A stretch of 64,000 nucleotides of DNA from Phytopythium helicoides (GCA_024867545.1 JANFNE010000004.1:62001-126000), one strand, 5' to 3'; shown: positions 41,983 through 53,424, counted from the first letter of the stretch. Translations and numbers: made by a program. The notes: generated by a model from the letters alone, not told the origin.

Positions 41983-42660
41983 GCTCCCGACCCGCCAAAA
42001 TCCAAACTGCGGCGCCAGCAGATCTACCCTCACACACTGTGGACAGATCTCAGCGCCACAATCAGTGGCAGCGCCGACTGCAATGGGTTGACCCAACGGG
42101 TTCACTACCCAATTGGATTCACCGCACCTTCACCCAAGGGGGCTCATCACATCAACCACTTCAAACATGTGAGATCTCACCTCACCTTGCAATGCTTAGT
42201 GCATCAAAATCCATGACAGCCATCAACACGGCATCAAAATCCACGACCCAACACATCATTGGCTTCAAACTGGTACAAGAACCTTGATCATCATCAATAA
42301 CAGCACATTACAACCCCGCTCATCCATGGGTATGAGCCTGGTCGACCTCTTCGTCCCCGGACTCGGCCTCGCCCCTTGCCGCAAGAACCCACCGAAGGCG
42401 TTTCACACTTTGAAGGAAGCAATGCTTTGCCAATACCGGGGTGAAGCTCAATTGATGGACACGTCTGCTCACTATGTGCGCTGTCATGCCTGCGGCGGGG
42501 GACACACGCAGTGACGGTGGTCCATTGGTCTCGCCACACCTCGTGACTTCGCTGCAAAAGCTAGTGATGCCATCTTCAAAATCCTGGTGCTTGTTGTCTC
42601 GAAGTCCACAATCGAGCGCCAACATCATCATCTGTCAAATGCAACCACCTCCTTCCAACG
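41983..42660 (+). pseudogene. Divergent spacer and pseudokinase stub, unit 4B
   Basis: A B-type 343-bp spacer, then from 42,326 MGMSLVDLFVPGLGLA and KNPPKAFHT as in unit 3. The stub frame stops at 42,514. A helix-like relic (DAIFKILVLVVSKSTIE) follows. Confidence 0.62.
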
Positions 42661-42829
42661 CAACCAACCCACTCCGCTCCACACACATCCATCCAATTCA
42701 CCACATTCCTCTCACTCACAGCCCGACACAACCATGAAACAGTCACCACTACCATCGCCGCCGTCGCCGCCCTCGCGCCGCAACTATTCACGGATATAGC
42801 CCCGCCACCTCCCCTCCGCTCGACCCGAC

Positions 42830-44510
42830 ATGCAGCGCGAGGTGTTCGAGGCGTTCCTGACGGACCCGATCCGCATCTCGGAGCCCGTGTTCGCGCTGTG
42901 GCTGCAGGGCCTGAACGCGGGCGACGCGCTCTCGCAGCGGCTGCGCGCGCGCGAGCACTCGGCGGTCCTGGGCGGCGCCGACAGGCTGCGCGAGCTGCTG
43001 TGGCGCGACACGGTGGACCAGTACCGGCTGTTCGAGAAGCTGGAGCACTACCTCATGCGGCCGAGCCTCTTCCGCTCGCAGCTGCTCTTCCAGGTCCCGC
43101 CGTTGCAGCAGCGCCTCATGGTCGAGCGCTACTACTCGCTCCACGAGGCGGTGGGTCGCTGGCTTGTTGGCAAGAAGCTGTCGGCGCGGCTGCAGAAGGA
43201 CCTGGACGAGGTCAGCGACCACGCACACCAGACGCTTAAGAGGTGGGTGTCATGCTTGGTTGTTTGTTTAGATGTTGGCTTCGGTGCTTGTCTATTTGCT
43301 TGGATGTCTCCGTGTCTTCATGATTGGGTTTGGATGCTGCGGGGTGGGACTGACAGAGGGTGGTGACGCTTTGCGCGCTGTAGTTGTAGACGGGAGCTTG
43401 AGAACCTACGACGCGTGTACAGCGCGATGGAGGACCGCAATTTTGTCGGTGTTATGAGCAAGCTGATTGCGGAGCAGTTCCTCATCTCGGACGGGCTTGC
43501 TAGCGTGTATGCGTGCGTGCTGTTTCTGCAGCATGCACGGATGGAGGTGCACCCCACACACGAGGCGACGGGATTTCTTGACTGGAACGACCTCATCTTC
43601 ATATCTGCACTCGTCATGACCCATTGGATCCCTCAGCGACGTGCGATATCGACGCTTCAGCGGGCTAACACAAACAAATCCAGCACTGACCAAGCCTCCA
43701 AGAGTGACAAAAGTACACCAAAGAACCAGTACACGACTACAAGCATCGGTGTCGGTGGCGCTGTAGTAGAAAACGGTGCCGAAATCGCGCTCCGTGTCGA
43801 CAAGAAGTGGCCACCTCTATTGTTTATCCAAGAACGACTCGTTTCTACTTGTGTTCGAGCTACATCGGGACTGGATCTGAGCACCAGATTTACCAATTCT
43901 CTCCGTGATCTCAAGGCGCATCTCATCAATGACTCGGACACACTTGTTGTGTATCGCAAGCGAGTGTTGAAGCGAGTGGAGACTGGGAACCAAGCTACTG
44001 CATTCTCGTTATCGCAGCTAGAGATCAAGCTGTACAAGATCGTTCACGGGGTAAGCCGCTGAACGATTTCGTTTGAATGTTGCGTTGCGTCTGCAATATC
44101 TGACAGGTAAATGTGATGCACCAATGCCAGCTTTTGACTATTGGTGCAGGACTCTCTCAACCGAAGGAGCTCAAGGATTTTATCGGGAACGTGGTGACAA
44201 TGGTGATTCGCGTGCTGCACGAATGTCGTCTGGAGAAGGCGTGTATCGACGACGTGTTCAGTGCGCTCATTGAGTGAGTTCTGGTTGTCGAGGTAGGCAC
44301 TTTGACAGATACCACTTTGTCTAACAAGTCTGGTGATGTGGCAATAGTTCGCTTCCCGAGTTGGACGTATGGTATCTGAACGACCACGAGACGCGTGAAG
44401 CGCTACTGGCAAGCTGGGAGCGTTATCTTAGTGTGTGCAGGGTGATTGCTGTCGCTGTTTACGATCAGTACGCGGCGCGCCAGGCATTGATGACAACCGC
44501 AGTGTATTGA
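42830..44510 (+). CDS. HEL protein, unit 4B, complete four-exon gene (467 aa)
   Basis: Exons 42830-43242, 43390-44050, 44107-44273 and 44348-44510 join in phase through four GT-AG-bounded segments. Introns are 147, 56 and 74 bp. The product starts MQREVFEAFLTDP, is helical throughout, and ends with a fourth-exon tail (PELDVWYLNDHE, AARQALMTTAVY). It is the only copy with a usable fourth exon, so I take it as the reference form. No domain is recognised. The block FISALVMTHW and the patch NFVGVMSKL are its most conserved features. Exon 1 is strongly GC-rich. A helical adaptor working with the kinase and pseudokinase is only an inference from linkage. Confidence 0.85.
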
Positions 44511-44686
44511 TTACAGCTAGGAAGGGAGGATGCTACACGTTAGATGCAATGCAGCCGTTTGATCTTGGCTGCGGTATTTCATAGATATCATTGCGGGCAA
44601 GCTTGGCGTTTGAGTTATGAAGATATATAGCCGTTGAAGCGAACTGTACAGGTAGGAACACAATTTTGCGACTTAGCGAGCGTAGC

Positions 44687-45539
44687 TCACTCGGCGTAGG
44701 CGTGGAGGCAGCCATCCTCGGAGAGCTGTGAGGCGCCAAGCAGCTTGACAGTCGCGAATGGGTCGCTGACGAGGTGAAGCAGTCCTGCAGCGAGGTCGGC
44801 TCGCGGCTCGAGCTTGAAGACGCGGCCAGTGGCGTTGAAGTAGAACAGAGTGGCGAACGGGAACGAGTACTCCTGTCCGATGAGGCGCTGCACCAATGCC
44901 TCGTCCTCGAGGATAGGCTTGAAGAAGTGCGTGATGGTGTCTCTGGAGATGCGGAGCGAGGTGAGCCCCGAGCACTTGACAATGTACACGTCCGGGTCCT
45001 CGCTGTCCATGAGCTCGACGTGCATGCAGTTGGTGTTCATCTCGGCGTGGTAGCGCGAGTAGTTCCTCCACTGCACAAGGAAAGTGTCCAGATCAGGAAA
45101 CGCAGGCGACTGCACGTCCTCAAGCATGAGCGCGCGCAGCACGGCCTCCTTCTTGCTGCACGCGTCGGCGCCAAGCCGGTCGGGGTCGTAGCCGCGAGAA
45201 AAGTGCTGGTAGTACTCCTCAGCCCTGCTGGCCACCGCGGCGCTCGCGTTGGCCAGCCGCGCCACCTGCACCGACTGCATGAGCGCCTGTCGCCGCTCCA
45301 GCGCCTCCACCTGCCGCTGCACGTGCGTCAGCGCCGACCGCATGCGCAGCTCGCGCGAGTGCCGCCGGAACGCCGAGTGGCTCGAGCCCGAAGCGCGCGA
45401 GCGCCGCGCACGACTTGGAGCGGTAGCGCGCGCGCCGCGGCCGGCCGGCGCTCTCGCTGGGGTTCGGGCTGCCGTCGTCGCCCTCTGCACGCCGCGCCTG
45501 CCGCGCCAGCGACGAGTTGAGGTGCGGGATGGAGATCAT
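44687..45539 (-). CDS. Oomycete bZIP-family transcription factor, possible frame change near the N-terminus
   Basis: The open frame 44,687-45,490 encodes a coiled-coil/zipper-like segment (THVQRQVEALERRQALM), then the long C-terminal domain typical of oomycete bZIP proteins (FLVQWRNYSRYH, VYIVKCSGLTSLRIS, LIGQEYSFPFATLFYF, GRVFKLE). A better start (MISIPHLNSSLARQ, at 45,539) lies in the next frame, where RPRRARYRSK looks like part of the basic region. A single-base frame change around 45,400-45,440 would join the two. The basic region therefore cannot be read cleanly, and the conserved Asn is not evident. Predicted nuclear DNA-binding dimer. Family assignment rests on the C-terminal domain. 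Confidence 0.62.
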
Positions 45540-45571
45540 GGAGGCCGGAGGAGGAGCCGGCGAGCGCGAGA

Positions 45572-46096
45572 GTGGCCGGCCGGCGGTTGCGTGGGACTTC
45601 CATGGGTGAAGCGGCTATGATCGGGATTAACGAGTGCGCAGCTGACTGGGAAGTGTGGGATGATGACTCGTTAAAGCGGACTATAGAGGCGTCAAATGCG
45701 ACGAAACTATCGAAGGCAAGATCGTCACCTCCGACCATTAGTAGCTTGAAACCGCAGCGAAACCAACGGGACTCGCGTGCAGCTGGAAAACGTTGTCCAT
45801 GGGTGTTTGGGAGCGACGAGGGCGAGCTCGTAGTGAGGTGCGAGGGATATGAGTGTTGGCGAGTGCTTCATTTTTTTGTGGACCTGCAAGTAATGGAGAT
45901 ATGTAGGGTTCGAACGCTCTGCTCTGCATTCGATTATGTCAGGATTCAGCTCTTGGAATTCCGCTTGACGCAAGGCTTCGACGTTCGAATGAATTGGCAG
46001 CCTCTCGACGATATTCGGCCGAATGAAATACTTTCGCTTGGTGTGGCAATTCAACTGAACAGCTCAAGGCTGGACACCATCACTGGACGGATGTAA
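45572..46096 (+). CDS. Hypothetical protein, weak
   Basis: An open frame of 174 codons, divergent from the bZIP gene by about 30 bp at the ATGs; an inner start gives MIGINECAADWEVWDDDSL. The WDDDSL start faintly recalls the Gemin2-binding N-terminus of SMN proteins, but nothing downstream (Tudor or YG box) supports this. It may be the first exon of a gene or a chance frame in a 5' region. Confidence 0.25.
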   Translation: MAGRRLRGTSMGEAAMIGINECAADWEVWDDDSLKRTIEASNATKLSKARSSPPTISSLKPQRNQRDSRAAGKRCPWVFGSDEGELVVRCEGYECWRVLHFFVDLQVMEICRVRTLCSAFDYVRIQLLEFRLTQGFDVRMNWQPLDDIRPNEILSLGVAIQLNSSRLDTITGRM

Positions 46097-46454
46097 CGGA
46101 CGGAATCTTCGATCCCATGGCCTGCGAAGTTGATTCATCTTCCGGAGGCATTATTTGATCGCTTCTCGAGGATTTACCGACAGTAACAAGCACGACAGCA
46201 GTTGCCGGTATTGGTATGAGGTTACTAGCATCGCTCGATCTTAGATCTTAGCCGTAGTCATTGCTCAAATCGTCTATCGTTTGGTGCATTGAGCTACACA
46301 ACCCACGACTACTGCCAGATTGTTTTATTTTATTGTCATCGATGAGTTTGCAAGTGATGACGTCCTTCGCTGGAACGGGCTTCAAACTAATCGAAACGCG
46401 TGCGTGCGCTTTCATACTCTCTTCGGCCGTATCCGACAGCGGCGAACTCAATCT
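46097..46454. other. Intergenic, no feature seen
   Basis: AT-richer DNA downstream of the LRR membrane gene. No ORF, repeat or RNA gene was recognised. Confidence 0.4.
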
Positions 46455-48568
46455 CTACCACCCAGCTTTCACTACATCCGCGGGATATCGACCTTTTCGC
46501 TGAATGTTGACGTCTGAGCACAAAACTGGTGAGATCAATCCACCTGCCGCTACCGATGCACAATACGGTGTATTGAATCCGAACACTTCTCGAGGAGATG
46601 ATCGATCTGTGACCCAGGATGGTATCGAAGCAACATTGGTGTCATCAAGTGCGAGAACACTTAGAGAAGAAAGGACTACCCGCTTCTTTGGTAATTTTTC
46701 GAGAGGGTTGCCAGACATCCACAGCAAACAAACCCATTGTCTTTGTCACCAAACGAAGGAATTGTGCGCAGTTTGTTCCCGATCAGGGACAACTCGAAAA
46801 CATTCATATGAGATAGCGCAGGCCGGCCAGTCTCGAAATCACAATACTCCAAAAACAATGTTGAAACCTGGGGCCATTGTTTGTCCAGATCATCTGGTAG
46901 GTCAGTGATATTAGACGATGAAATCTCAATGTCACCTAGCTGTAGAGGAAGATCGTATAGGACACCAACTGGGAGAGCACTCATGTTGGTTTCGAGAAAG
47001 ACCAAATACACCATATTTGGATGATAATTCGAGCGAAGTGCAGATGATTCACTCCAGTCAGCGATTGTAGAGTGCCAAACGTCAATTCCCATCAAATTGG
47101 GAAAATGCTGGATTGTTGCTGGCATCTCAAGTGCTGGGCAATGCGTGAAGATCAGCGCAACGACAGCGAGTTCGTCGAGAAACGCGAGTGAGTCAGCTGA
47201 AGGGGTCTCTACGTCGTGCTCCGAACAATTAAATTTGTATACAGAGCATGAATACTTGGACGACATCCAAGGACGAATCGCATTCATGCAGCCTGTAGGA
47301 GTCGTCTTGTCATTAATTGCTTTGTATGTGGCATTTGCGTGTAGAAAAACAACAGCAGCACCCCACAAAAGTAGCATCCCGTGAACCAGCCTCGCTTTAC
47401 GACGGTCTAATCGCTGACTTTCCATTCTACGAACTCTCTCCGCCAAATTGGAGCTGAATAGCATTTCTCGTGTAGCTATCACGGAGGACGATCGCTCTTT
47501 GAGAAAAGAGTGCGGCTTCAATGATAGCTTGATTTCCATAGGCACTTGATGTTCCTCGCTTCGTGCTTCAGTTTGTATAGAGACTTCACTCGAGCAGATC
47601 GGCGTAATATCAGGGCGAATCAGCGATTGAATTGCGTTTAGACACGAGTAAATACTCAAATGCGGAATAAGCTTCATTACCAAGTCACCCCAATTGTGCA
47701 CGAGCACTTGCTTGGATTCAAATATGAGGCGATTGAAGCCCACGGTACTATAAACCAGCGTCAAAGGGAACGACTGCGTCTCAGTGTCAAATTGGAGAAC
47801 GTAAGGACTGATTATCAGTGCAGGGACAACTATCGACATAAGAGCATCAAGCAACACGTCAGCTGTGAGGCACAGTACCCGCTCCAATGAAGGGGATTTG
47901 TGAGCTGCTGAATGCTCAATAATAGCAGTCGAGCATGAGTTCACAAAGAACACGGCCACGTAAAGGTGGTTTATCCACGGGCGTCCGATTAGAAAGCTAG
48001 CGAGGTACACTTGTACAGTTTGCGAGGCCATTTCAAATACTTCGCGAAGTAGAAACAATGCATGGAAGTACGGAGACTCGGCGCCAAAGACCCCTTGTCG
48101 ATCAAAGAAGAAGCGATAAACCGACAAATGTTTACGGCGTCCGGCACCTGAGAGTCCAGAAGAACTTTGATTGAGCTTGGAGTCGTCCGAGAATGCAGAA
48201 ATCGCGAGATGGTTGTCAAATACTAACGTCCGTGATCGAAAAGATATCCAACTCGACTGCAAGAGTTTGTAGAAGTGCGCTGCGCCAAACAGCAAGTAGA
48301 TGCATGAGCACGGTCGGTATAGTGTTGAGTACGTCGGCGACACGAACTTGGTATAGTATTCCAGCGCAGGCACAGACTCTAGTGCCAAGTACAATAGACC
48401 AGCTGAAACGAAGAAGCAAATGCAGAGTACCCGGAGCAGCGCAATAGAAACCCACACGAGAGCAAAGCGTCTTGGGGAAAACGATAGGACCACAATCGGC
48501 GGTGGGAAACTTCCAGAGGTGGTACGACGATGCACCTGGGCGGCGTCTGCCGGCACAATCGACGCCAT
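46455..48568 (-). CDS. Multi-pass membrane protein with C-terminal leucine-rich repeats, one frameshift
   Basis: The first frame (48,568-46,676) has about six hydrophobic segments within residues 1-425 (for example FALVWVSIALLRVLCICFF and LVHGMLLLWGAAVVFL). A luminal or extracellular LRR region follows, with repeats like MVYLVFLETNMSALPVG and VFELSLIGNKLRTIPSF. At about 46,730 the natural continuation (LWMSGNPLEKLPKK, then LSVLALDDTNVASIPSW) lies in the next frame and ends RYPADVVKAGW at 46,455. One missing base explains this, and the total would be about 700 aa. The family is common in oomycetes; its ligands are unknown. Either a recent mutation or an assembly error. Confidence 0.72.
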
Positions 48569-48901
48569 GCAGCTTTAGAACCAGTGTCACAGGAAATTGC
48601 ACTTGCCAACCGAAGCGAGGACGTGCCTGAAAATAGCCCAAATTTATCATCTTGAGCAGATATCGCTCGTCAAAGGATAACGAGCGACAAGAGTGATGCC
48701 ACTTCATGCTGATGAGAACGCCAGCGATAGTATGTCCCAACTCCTCTCGCCCATGTTAATCTAAAACGTGTATTTGATTGTAATGTACGTACTTGCAGAC
48801 ATAGCAAGCTCCTATCGAGGAAGCCGTGCTATTCAAGTCGATTTAACGAACGATACGCTCACAACGATGTAGCAGCGTAAGGTGATTCCCAAGACTCCCC
48901 G
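48569..48901. promoter_or_regulatory. Upstream region of the LRR membrane gene
   Basis: A 333-bp gap between two genes read in the same direction. It must contain the end of the PH-domain transcript and the LRR gene promoter. No specific element was identified. Confidence 0.35.
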
Positions 48902-49998
48902 TCACGACCAGACTTTAGGAATAAGCTTTTTAGGGGCCGAGAATCTTGGAAGACAAAGGCCACAGAGCCCCACGGTGGGGGGTGGAGGTGGTATGGCCGC
49001 CCATTCGCGCTCGAGCGTCATCTTGTCAATCTGCTCGAAAATATCGTCTTCGGCTTCTGCCAGACGCCATGAGTAGGTTGTTAGGACAGGACTATCACCG
49101 ACGCGTTTCGCAAGACGAGAGCATCTTGTACCAAGAGTTATTCGATCGCCCTTGATAGTCAGTGATTTACCGGCTTTCAGTCGCTGTAATCCCTGTGGAG
49201 GCAGCAGTAAGTTGTGAGAGAAGGGATGGCATCCAGCCGTTCAAAAGTGCTGCGCACCTCGACCCAGTGCACGGCGGCGTTATGGCTGATGGCTCGAAGC
49301 GTGATGACCGTTCCGTTGATCCCTAAGCGCAGCAGGCGTGTCTCCTTGGGCTCTGATGTGGACCGAGAGAGTCAACAAATGGTTAGTTAGACTGAAGAGG
49401 TGCCCGAGCTAAAAGTGCAAGCAGCTCAACTTACTCGACCCTTCGTATGCCAGCGCAATCTCCGTTGCGCTTCGAATGTCCGTGGACATGACCGTCACCT
49501 GGTGGGTCGTCTGAAGCACTCACCTCATCAGCTCCTCGCCTCCAACTCCAAGCCCAAGGTACAGCAACCAACGCACATGCACGCGATACAGCACGAGCTG
49601 GAAGTCGACCGTCTGGAACAGGAACGGTCGCCACGAGCCGTCCAGCTTGCGGTACTCCAGGAACCCTGTATCAATCCCATGCAGCACAGCGTCCTTCAGT
49701 TCCCTCACCTCCACACCACTAGCAGCACACCGCATCGCACCTGACAGCCCAACTACACCCACAACCACACGCATCCAGAGCCAATTAACCCCCACTCCGC
49801 ACCCCACACAGCCGTCTCCATGTCCGCACCTGGCTCATCCACCACCAAACTCCCGCTACGGCCCCGCGAAAAGTCGTAATACGCCGCCAGCTCCCCCGAG
49901 TGCCGCGACGAGCGCGTGGACCGCGAGCTGCTGACGCTCGCGGTGCTGCTGCGCTTGCCGCCCGCGCTCGGCTGCGCGCCTGGCTCAGCGTCCGGCAT
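48902..49998 (-). CDS. PH-domain protein, five exons (267 aa)
   Basis: No single long frame reveals this gene. On the reverse strand five exons join in phase: 49998-49803, 49740-49583, 49498-49435, 49352-49258 and 49192-48902, with GT-AG introns of 62, 84, 82 and 65 bp. The product has a Ser/Arg-rich N-terminus (about 1-60). Residues about 95-185 look like a PH domain: GFLEYRKLDGSWRPFLF, VDFQLVLYR, LLRLGINGTVITLRA, and a final helix with the typical Trp (AVHWVEGLQRLK). A C-terminal tail holds a Pro run. It probably binds phosphoinositides at membranes. It is divergent from the MICU1-like gene with 234 bp between start codons. Confidence 0.72.
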
Positions 49999-50232
49999 GT
50001 CCTCGGGGCTGCGCGCGGCCGGTCGGCGACGAGACTGAGCCGCGAGGCCTCGCGGCGCCAGGCGGTCGACGGATGGTCCGCCCCTTGGCGTCTCGGCAAT
50101 TGCGGAACGTTGCGCCTGAAACGGTGCTGGCTTCCAGTGACTCCCGGGTAGTCGTTTTCTTGCGCGGATCGGCACCGGCGACGGGGGTATACAATCTTCA
50201 AGAGAAACCGGTCGGGCGACGCCACGAGCAGC
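49999..50232. promoter_or_regulatory. Divergent promoter of PH-domain and MICU1-like genes
   Basis: 234 bp between two start codons on opposite strands; GC-rich on the left, mixed on the right. No named element was found. Confidence 0.45.
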
Positions 50233-52015
50233 ATGCGCGCGGTCTGGCGCTCGCTGGCGGCCCCCGCGGCCCGCCAGGGACTCGCCAGGGCGCTGGGGAC
50301 GGCTGCGCGGCCGCTGGTCGCGAGGTTTGCGCGCGAGAAGACGGCGGCGATCGCGTTTGCGGGCGTTGTAGGCGCGGCGGTGTGGGCGGGCCAGGCGGCC
50401 GCGGGGTGCGAGGAGCAGCCGCAGGAGGACAAGGAGAAGGAGCACAAGACCCGCGGGGGACGCCGACACCTGCTCAAGAAGCGCTCCAAGCTCAAGGAGA
50501 AGCGGGAGGAGGTCGACTCCATGAAGGCGCACCTGGACGAGTACAAGCGCGCGCACAAGGCCGCGGGCTCGGCGCGCGCGCGGTTCTCGCAGTTTGCCAG
50601 CCAGACCGTCGCCGTTGCCTGGGAAGCACGTGCCCGCCATGACCTTCACGGACTTTGTGCACTCGTTCATCCTCCCGCGCTACCACACGCGCTCTCCGGT
50701 CGGACAGCGAGAAATTTGTGACGAGGGGGCTGGCCCGCCAGGAAGGCTAACTTGCGCGATCGCTGTGGACAGAACACCGAGATCAAGTACTCGTGCGACT
50801 TTGTGGGCAACGCCGACGGTCTCATCACGTTCGAGGAGTGCTATCTGCTCATCCATCTGCTGCAGAGTGAGTCGCGAAGATACCTCGCGAACGATTGAGT
50901 AGTCTTTAACTTACCTGCGCGCCGCAGTCCCGAAGGAGCACTTCACTGTCGCGTTCTGCATGTTCGACCTCGATGGAGACGGGTCCGTGGACAAGGCCGA
51001 GTTCTGCGACGTCATTGAGCACCTGCTCCGTGTAATCGCCGCCCAAGAAGGACAGCCCGACCTCGCCATCTCCGCCGAGGGTATACTATCTATACGAGCA
51101 AAATTGTTGCGATCATACTGTCGCTCACTCCAACTTTCCATCGGGCAGACACGCTCCCGCGGCTGACGAAGCACCTGTTTGGTATCCTCACCAAAACTAT
51201 CACCGCGGACGATCTCGGAGCGCACTGGACCAGCTGCGCAAGCAGATCCTGCGCGCCGAGTTCGACTTGTACGCCAAGAAGAACAAGAACCAGACTGGGG
51301 TTTCCGTGCATGACTTTGCCATCACACTCGTGTCGGGCTTCGACCCCGACAAGCTAGCTCCGTACCTTGATCGGGTGCAGGCACTTCACGCCAGCGATGT
51401 GCGTGCTGTCTAACAAAGTTTTTTGAAGTTGTTGGGAAATCGAGGGCTAACCTGCTGTGGTCTGTGATGTAGGAAATGGTCTCGTGGGACGACTTTTTCA
51501 AGTTCCACTTCACCGTTCAGAATCACCTGAAGGACATCCAGCTCGCGTTCGAGCTGACGGGAGCTGACGAGATTACTGAAGGTGAGCTTTCCTATTGCTG
51601 ACACATGTGCCAATTACAAGTAGGTTGCTGACGAGTTCGTTATATGTTCAGTTGAATTCATCCGGGCGGCACGAGTTGTTAGCGGCGTGGAGCTGCCGCT
51701 GTCGGTTGTTAAGCTCGCCTTCCGCATCTTCGACAATAATGGTACGAAGGACAACTGTGAGAGTGTCTTGGAGAGCCAACACAACTCACTCGGATCGCTT
51801 TCAACTTGCAGACAACGGGACGCTGGACCAGTCGGAGCTGTTCAGAGTGCTGGAGATGCGAAACACGGTCGACTTGCGGCTGGTAAGTTCAGCATCCATC
51901 GAAGGTTGCGCGGACCGCTGGCAGCTCACTGACATGCGAATGCTCACAGGACTCGAGCCAGTCCCGCTCGCGCAAGTTTTGGAACTGTGTCAAGGAGCAG
52001 CAGCCGCTCGCCTAG
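50233..52015 (+). CDS. MICU1: MICU1-like mitochondrial calcium-uptake regulator, with four frame breaks
   Basis: Exons 50233-50866, 50928-51080, 51149-51398, 51473-51581, 51652-51741, 51812-51882 and 51950-52015. The N-terminus is an Arg/Ala-rich mitochondrial presequence with a hydrophobic stretch (IAFAGVVGAAVWAG), then a Lys-rich patch (KKRSKLKEKRE) as in MICU proteins. Canonical EF-hands are DLDGDGSVDKAE (exon 2) and DNNDNGTLDQSE (exons 5-6). The protein gates the calcium uniporter in the intermembrane space. In exon 1 the conserved sequence shifts frame three times (about 50,620, 50,700 and 50,745), each like one extra base with a net gain of three. Exon 3 lacks one base near 51,220. Either sequencing errors or a decaying gene. 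Confidence 0.8.
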
Positions 52016-52168
52016 TTTGCCGAGTTCTTCCCTCGTTGCTCGCCCCTCTGGAGGAAGGAGAGGCCCCGCACTGTACATCGGCGATCACTCGTGTTCCGCT
52101 TTAAAAGACTTGCCCACGCAGCGCCCCCGTTGCGTGCTCTTGGCGCAAATAAATACATGTGGACGTTG
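52016..52168. terminator. Convergent 3' ends
   Basis: 153 bp between the stops of the MICU1-like gene and the leftward acidic membrane protein. It should hold both poly(A) regions. The word aataaa occurs near 52,149. Confidence 0.35.
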
Positions 52169-52820
52169 CTACCGCGCGTCGCCCGCGTCCTCTACGGTGG
52201 AGACCTCGATCTTGCGTCCAAGCTGGGTGACCTTTACCTGCTGCGCGCCGCTGACAATGATGGCCTCGTCGGCTACATCCTCCTCCTCCTCCTCCTCCTG
52301 CTCCTCCTTCCCTCTTCGCGCGTCCGCATCCTGCTGCTCCAGCTCCTCCGGCCGCCGCGTCTCGTCGTCGCTCGCCACGTTCTCGATCGTGATCTTGCCG
52401 CCCTCGTCGCGCGAGATGGTGGTGACCTGCTTCTTCCCCTCGGGGTGCAGGATGGTGATCTCGTGCCCGTCCTGTGTCTTGATGGTCGTCGTGCTGCGCC
52501 CGCCCTGCTCCGCCCCCGCGATCGCCACCTGCACGTCGGGCACCACAGCAGTCGCCGCCGCGCTGCCGTCGCTCTCAGTCCGCCTCGGCACGCCCTCGGC
52601 CACCGTGAAGCCGTCGCGGAAGGCGCGCGGCGCGGCGTCTGTCGGTCCATGACGCGGAGGCGGTTAGCGCTGGTTTTAGCACCGGATTTAAGGCTCGGAC
52701 GCGCCACGCACCGCCCTCGTCGCGCAGCATGAGCATCGACGCCAGGAGCAGCGCAGACGCCAGCGCCAGCGCCAGCAGCGCGCGCCGGGCGGCCAGCGAC
52801 CTCCGCGCGACTTGCGCCAT
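52169..52820 (-). CDS. Single-pass membrane protein with acidic C-terminus (192 aa)
   Basis: Two exons, 52820-52712 and 52638-52169, with a 73-bp GT-AG intron in phase. The start MAQVARRSLAARR is basic and is followed by one strongly hydrophobic segment (ALLALALASALLLASMLML), which fits a signal anchor. The remainder is soluble, with two beta-rich stretches (STTTIKTQDGHEITIL, KVTQLGRKIEV) around a Glu run (EEQEEEEEEDVADE). I do not recognise the family. The topology suggests a short cytosolic N-terminus and a luminal or extracellular C-terminus. Confidence 0.68.
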
Positions 52821-53424
52821 GCGTCCGTCGGTCGCGCTGTCAACTTGCGGATTGTATGCGAGGTGATGGTGAGGCGTGCTGGTGTTCGAGAGAGTTAACT
52901 CGAGCGCGCGGATTGGCGGAAAAGAGGCGAGCAGAGAAATGGAAAGAAAACGCGAACCCACGCATTTCAGCCAATGAGGAGCGCGTTAATCGCGTTTTTG
53001 ACCAATTGTATACGATCAGCGATTTAACGCTAGTCCCCCTCTCAAATACGCAAGTGCTTCTAGCATCCTTCAAAGAGTAAGTATCTATTTCCACAATATC
53101 TATATATCGCAAACGACCTCGAATCATCTCTTCGCCTCAACATCACTTACCATTCTGTATAATATATGACAGTCGAGCGTACCCGCCGTCGCCGCCCCGC
53201 GATCCCACGTTGCCGGCTTGTGCATCGGCTCACTCCGGCAGTCCACGTAGGCGGCGCGCTCGGAGTAATCGCGCGGCCTCGCGGGCGGCAGACGCGCAGA
53301 GTAATCAGCGGCGGCCGCTTGTACGTCGGCGCGGCGCGCTCGGCGTCATCGCGAGCGTTCGGCGGTCCATTTCCGCGCTCTCCCGCGCTCCAGAAGGCGC
53401 GACAGGCGCCGCGGTCGGCCGGCG
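52821..53424. promoter_or_regulatory. Divergent intergenic region upstream of the VASt-dysferlin gene
   Basis: 604 bp between two divergent starts. An AT-rich centre (about 53,080-53,170, with tatatatcgc and tataatatatg) lies next to a GC-rich 5' leader. The leader contains a direct repeat of ggcgcgctcgg-gt-atcgcg at about 53,253 and 53,333. No gene is supported inside. Confidence 0.45.

Larger units (their letters stand above)
1..44510. repeat. Tandem cluster of four duplicated gene units (A+B halves)
   Basis: The same gene order recurs four times, ending near 12.74, 24.24, 34.70 and 44.51 kb, after a partial unit at the left edge. Each unit reads: ankyrin kinase (-), pseudokinase (+), decayed HEL (+), ankyrin-B (-), pseudokinase stub (+), HEL (+). 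Coding and intergenic DNA are both nearly identical between units, which points to recent duplication with later homogenisation. Units differ mainly in ankyrin-repeat number and in deletions or insertions in the B half. Exact breakpoints cannot be set by eye. Confidence 0.93.

Noticed and set aside
44774..45520. 248-codon plus-strand frame over the bZIP gene
   Set aside because: Antisense of a GC-rich coding region. The reverse strand shows the conserved oomycete bZIP C-terminal domain.
49753..50670. 305-codon minus-strand frame across the PH/MICU1-like region
   Set aside because: It covers exon 1 of the PH gene, the shared promoter and the antisense of the MICU1-like exon 1. Only the first exon part (from 49,998) is believed.
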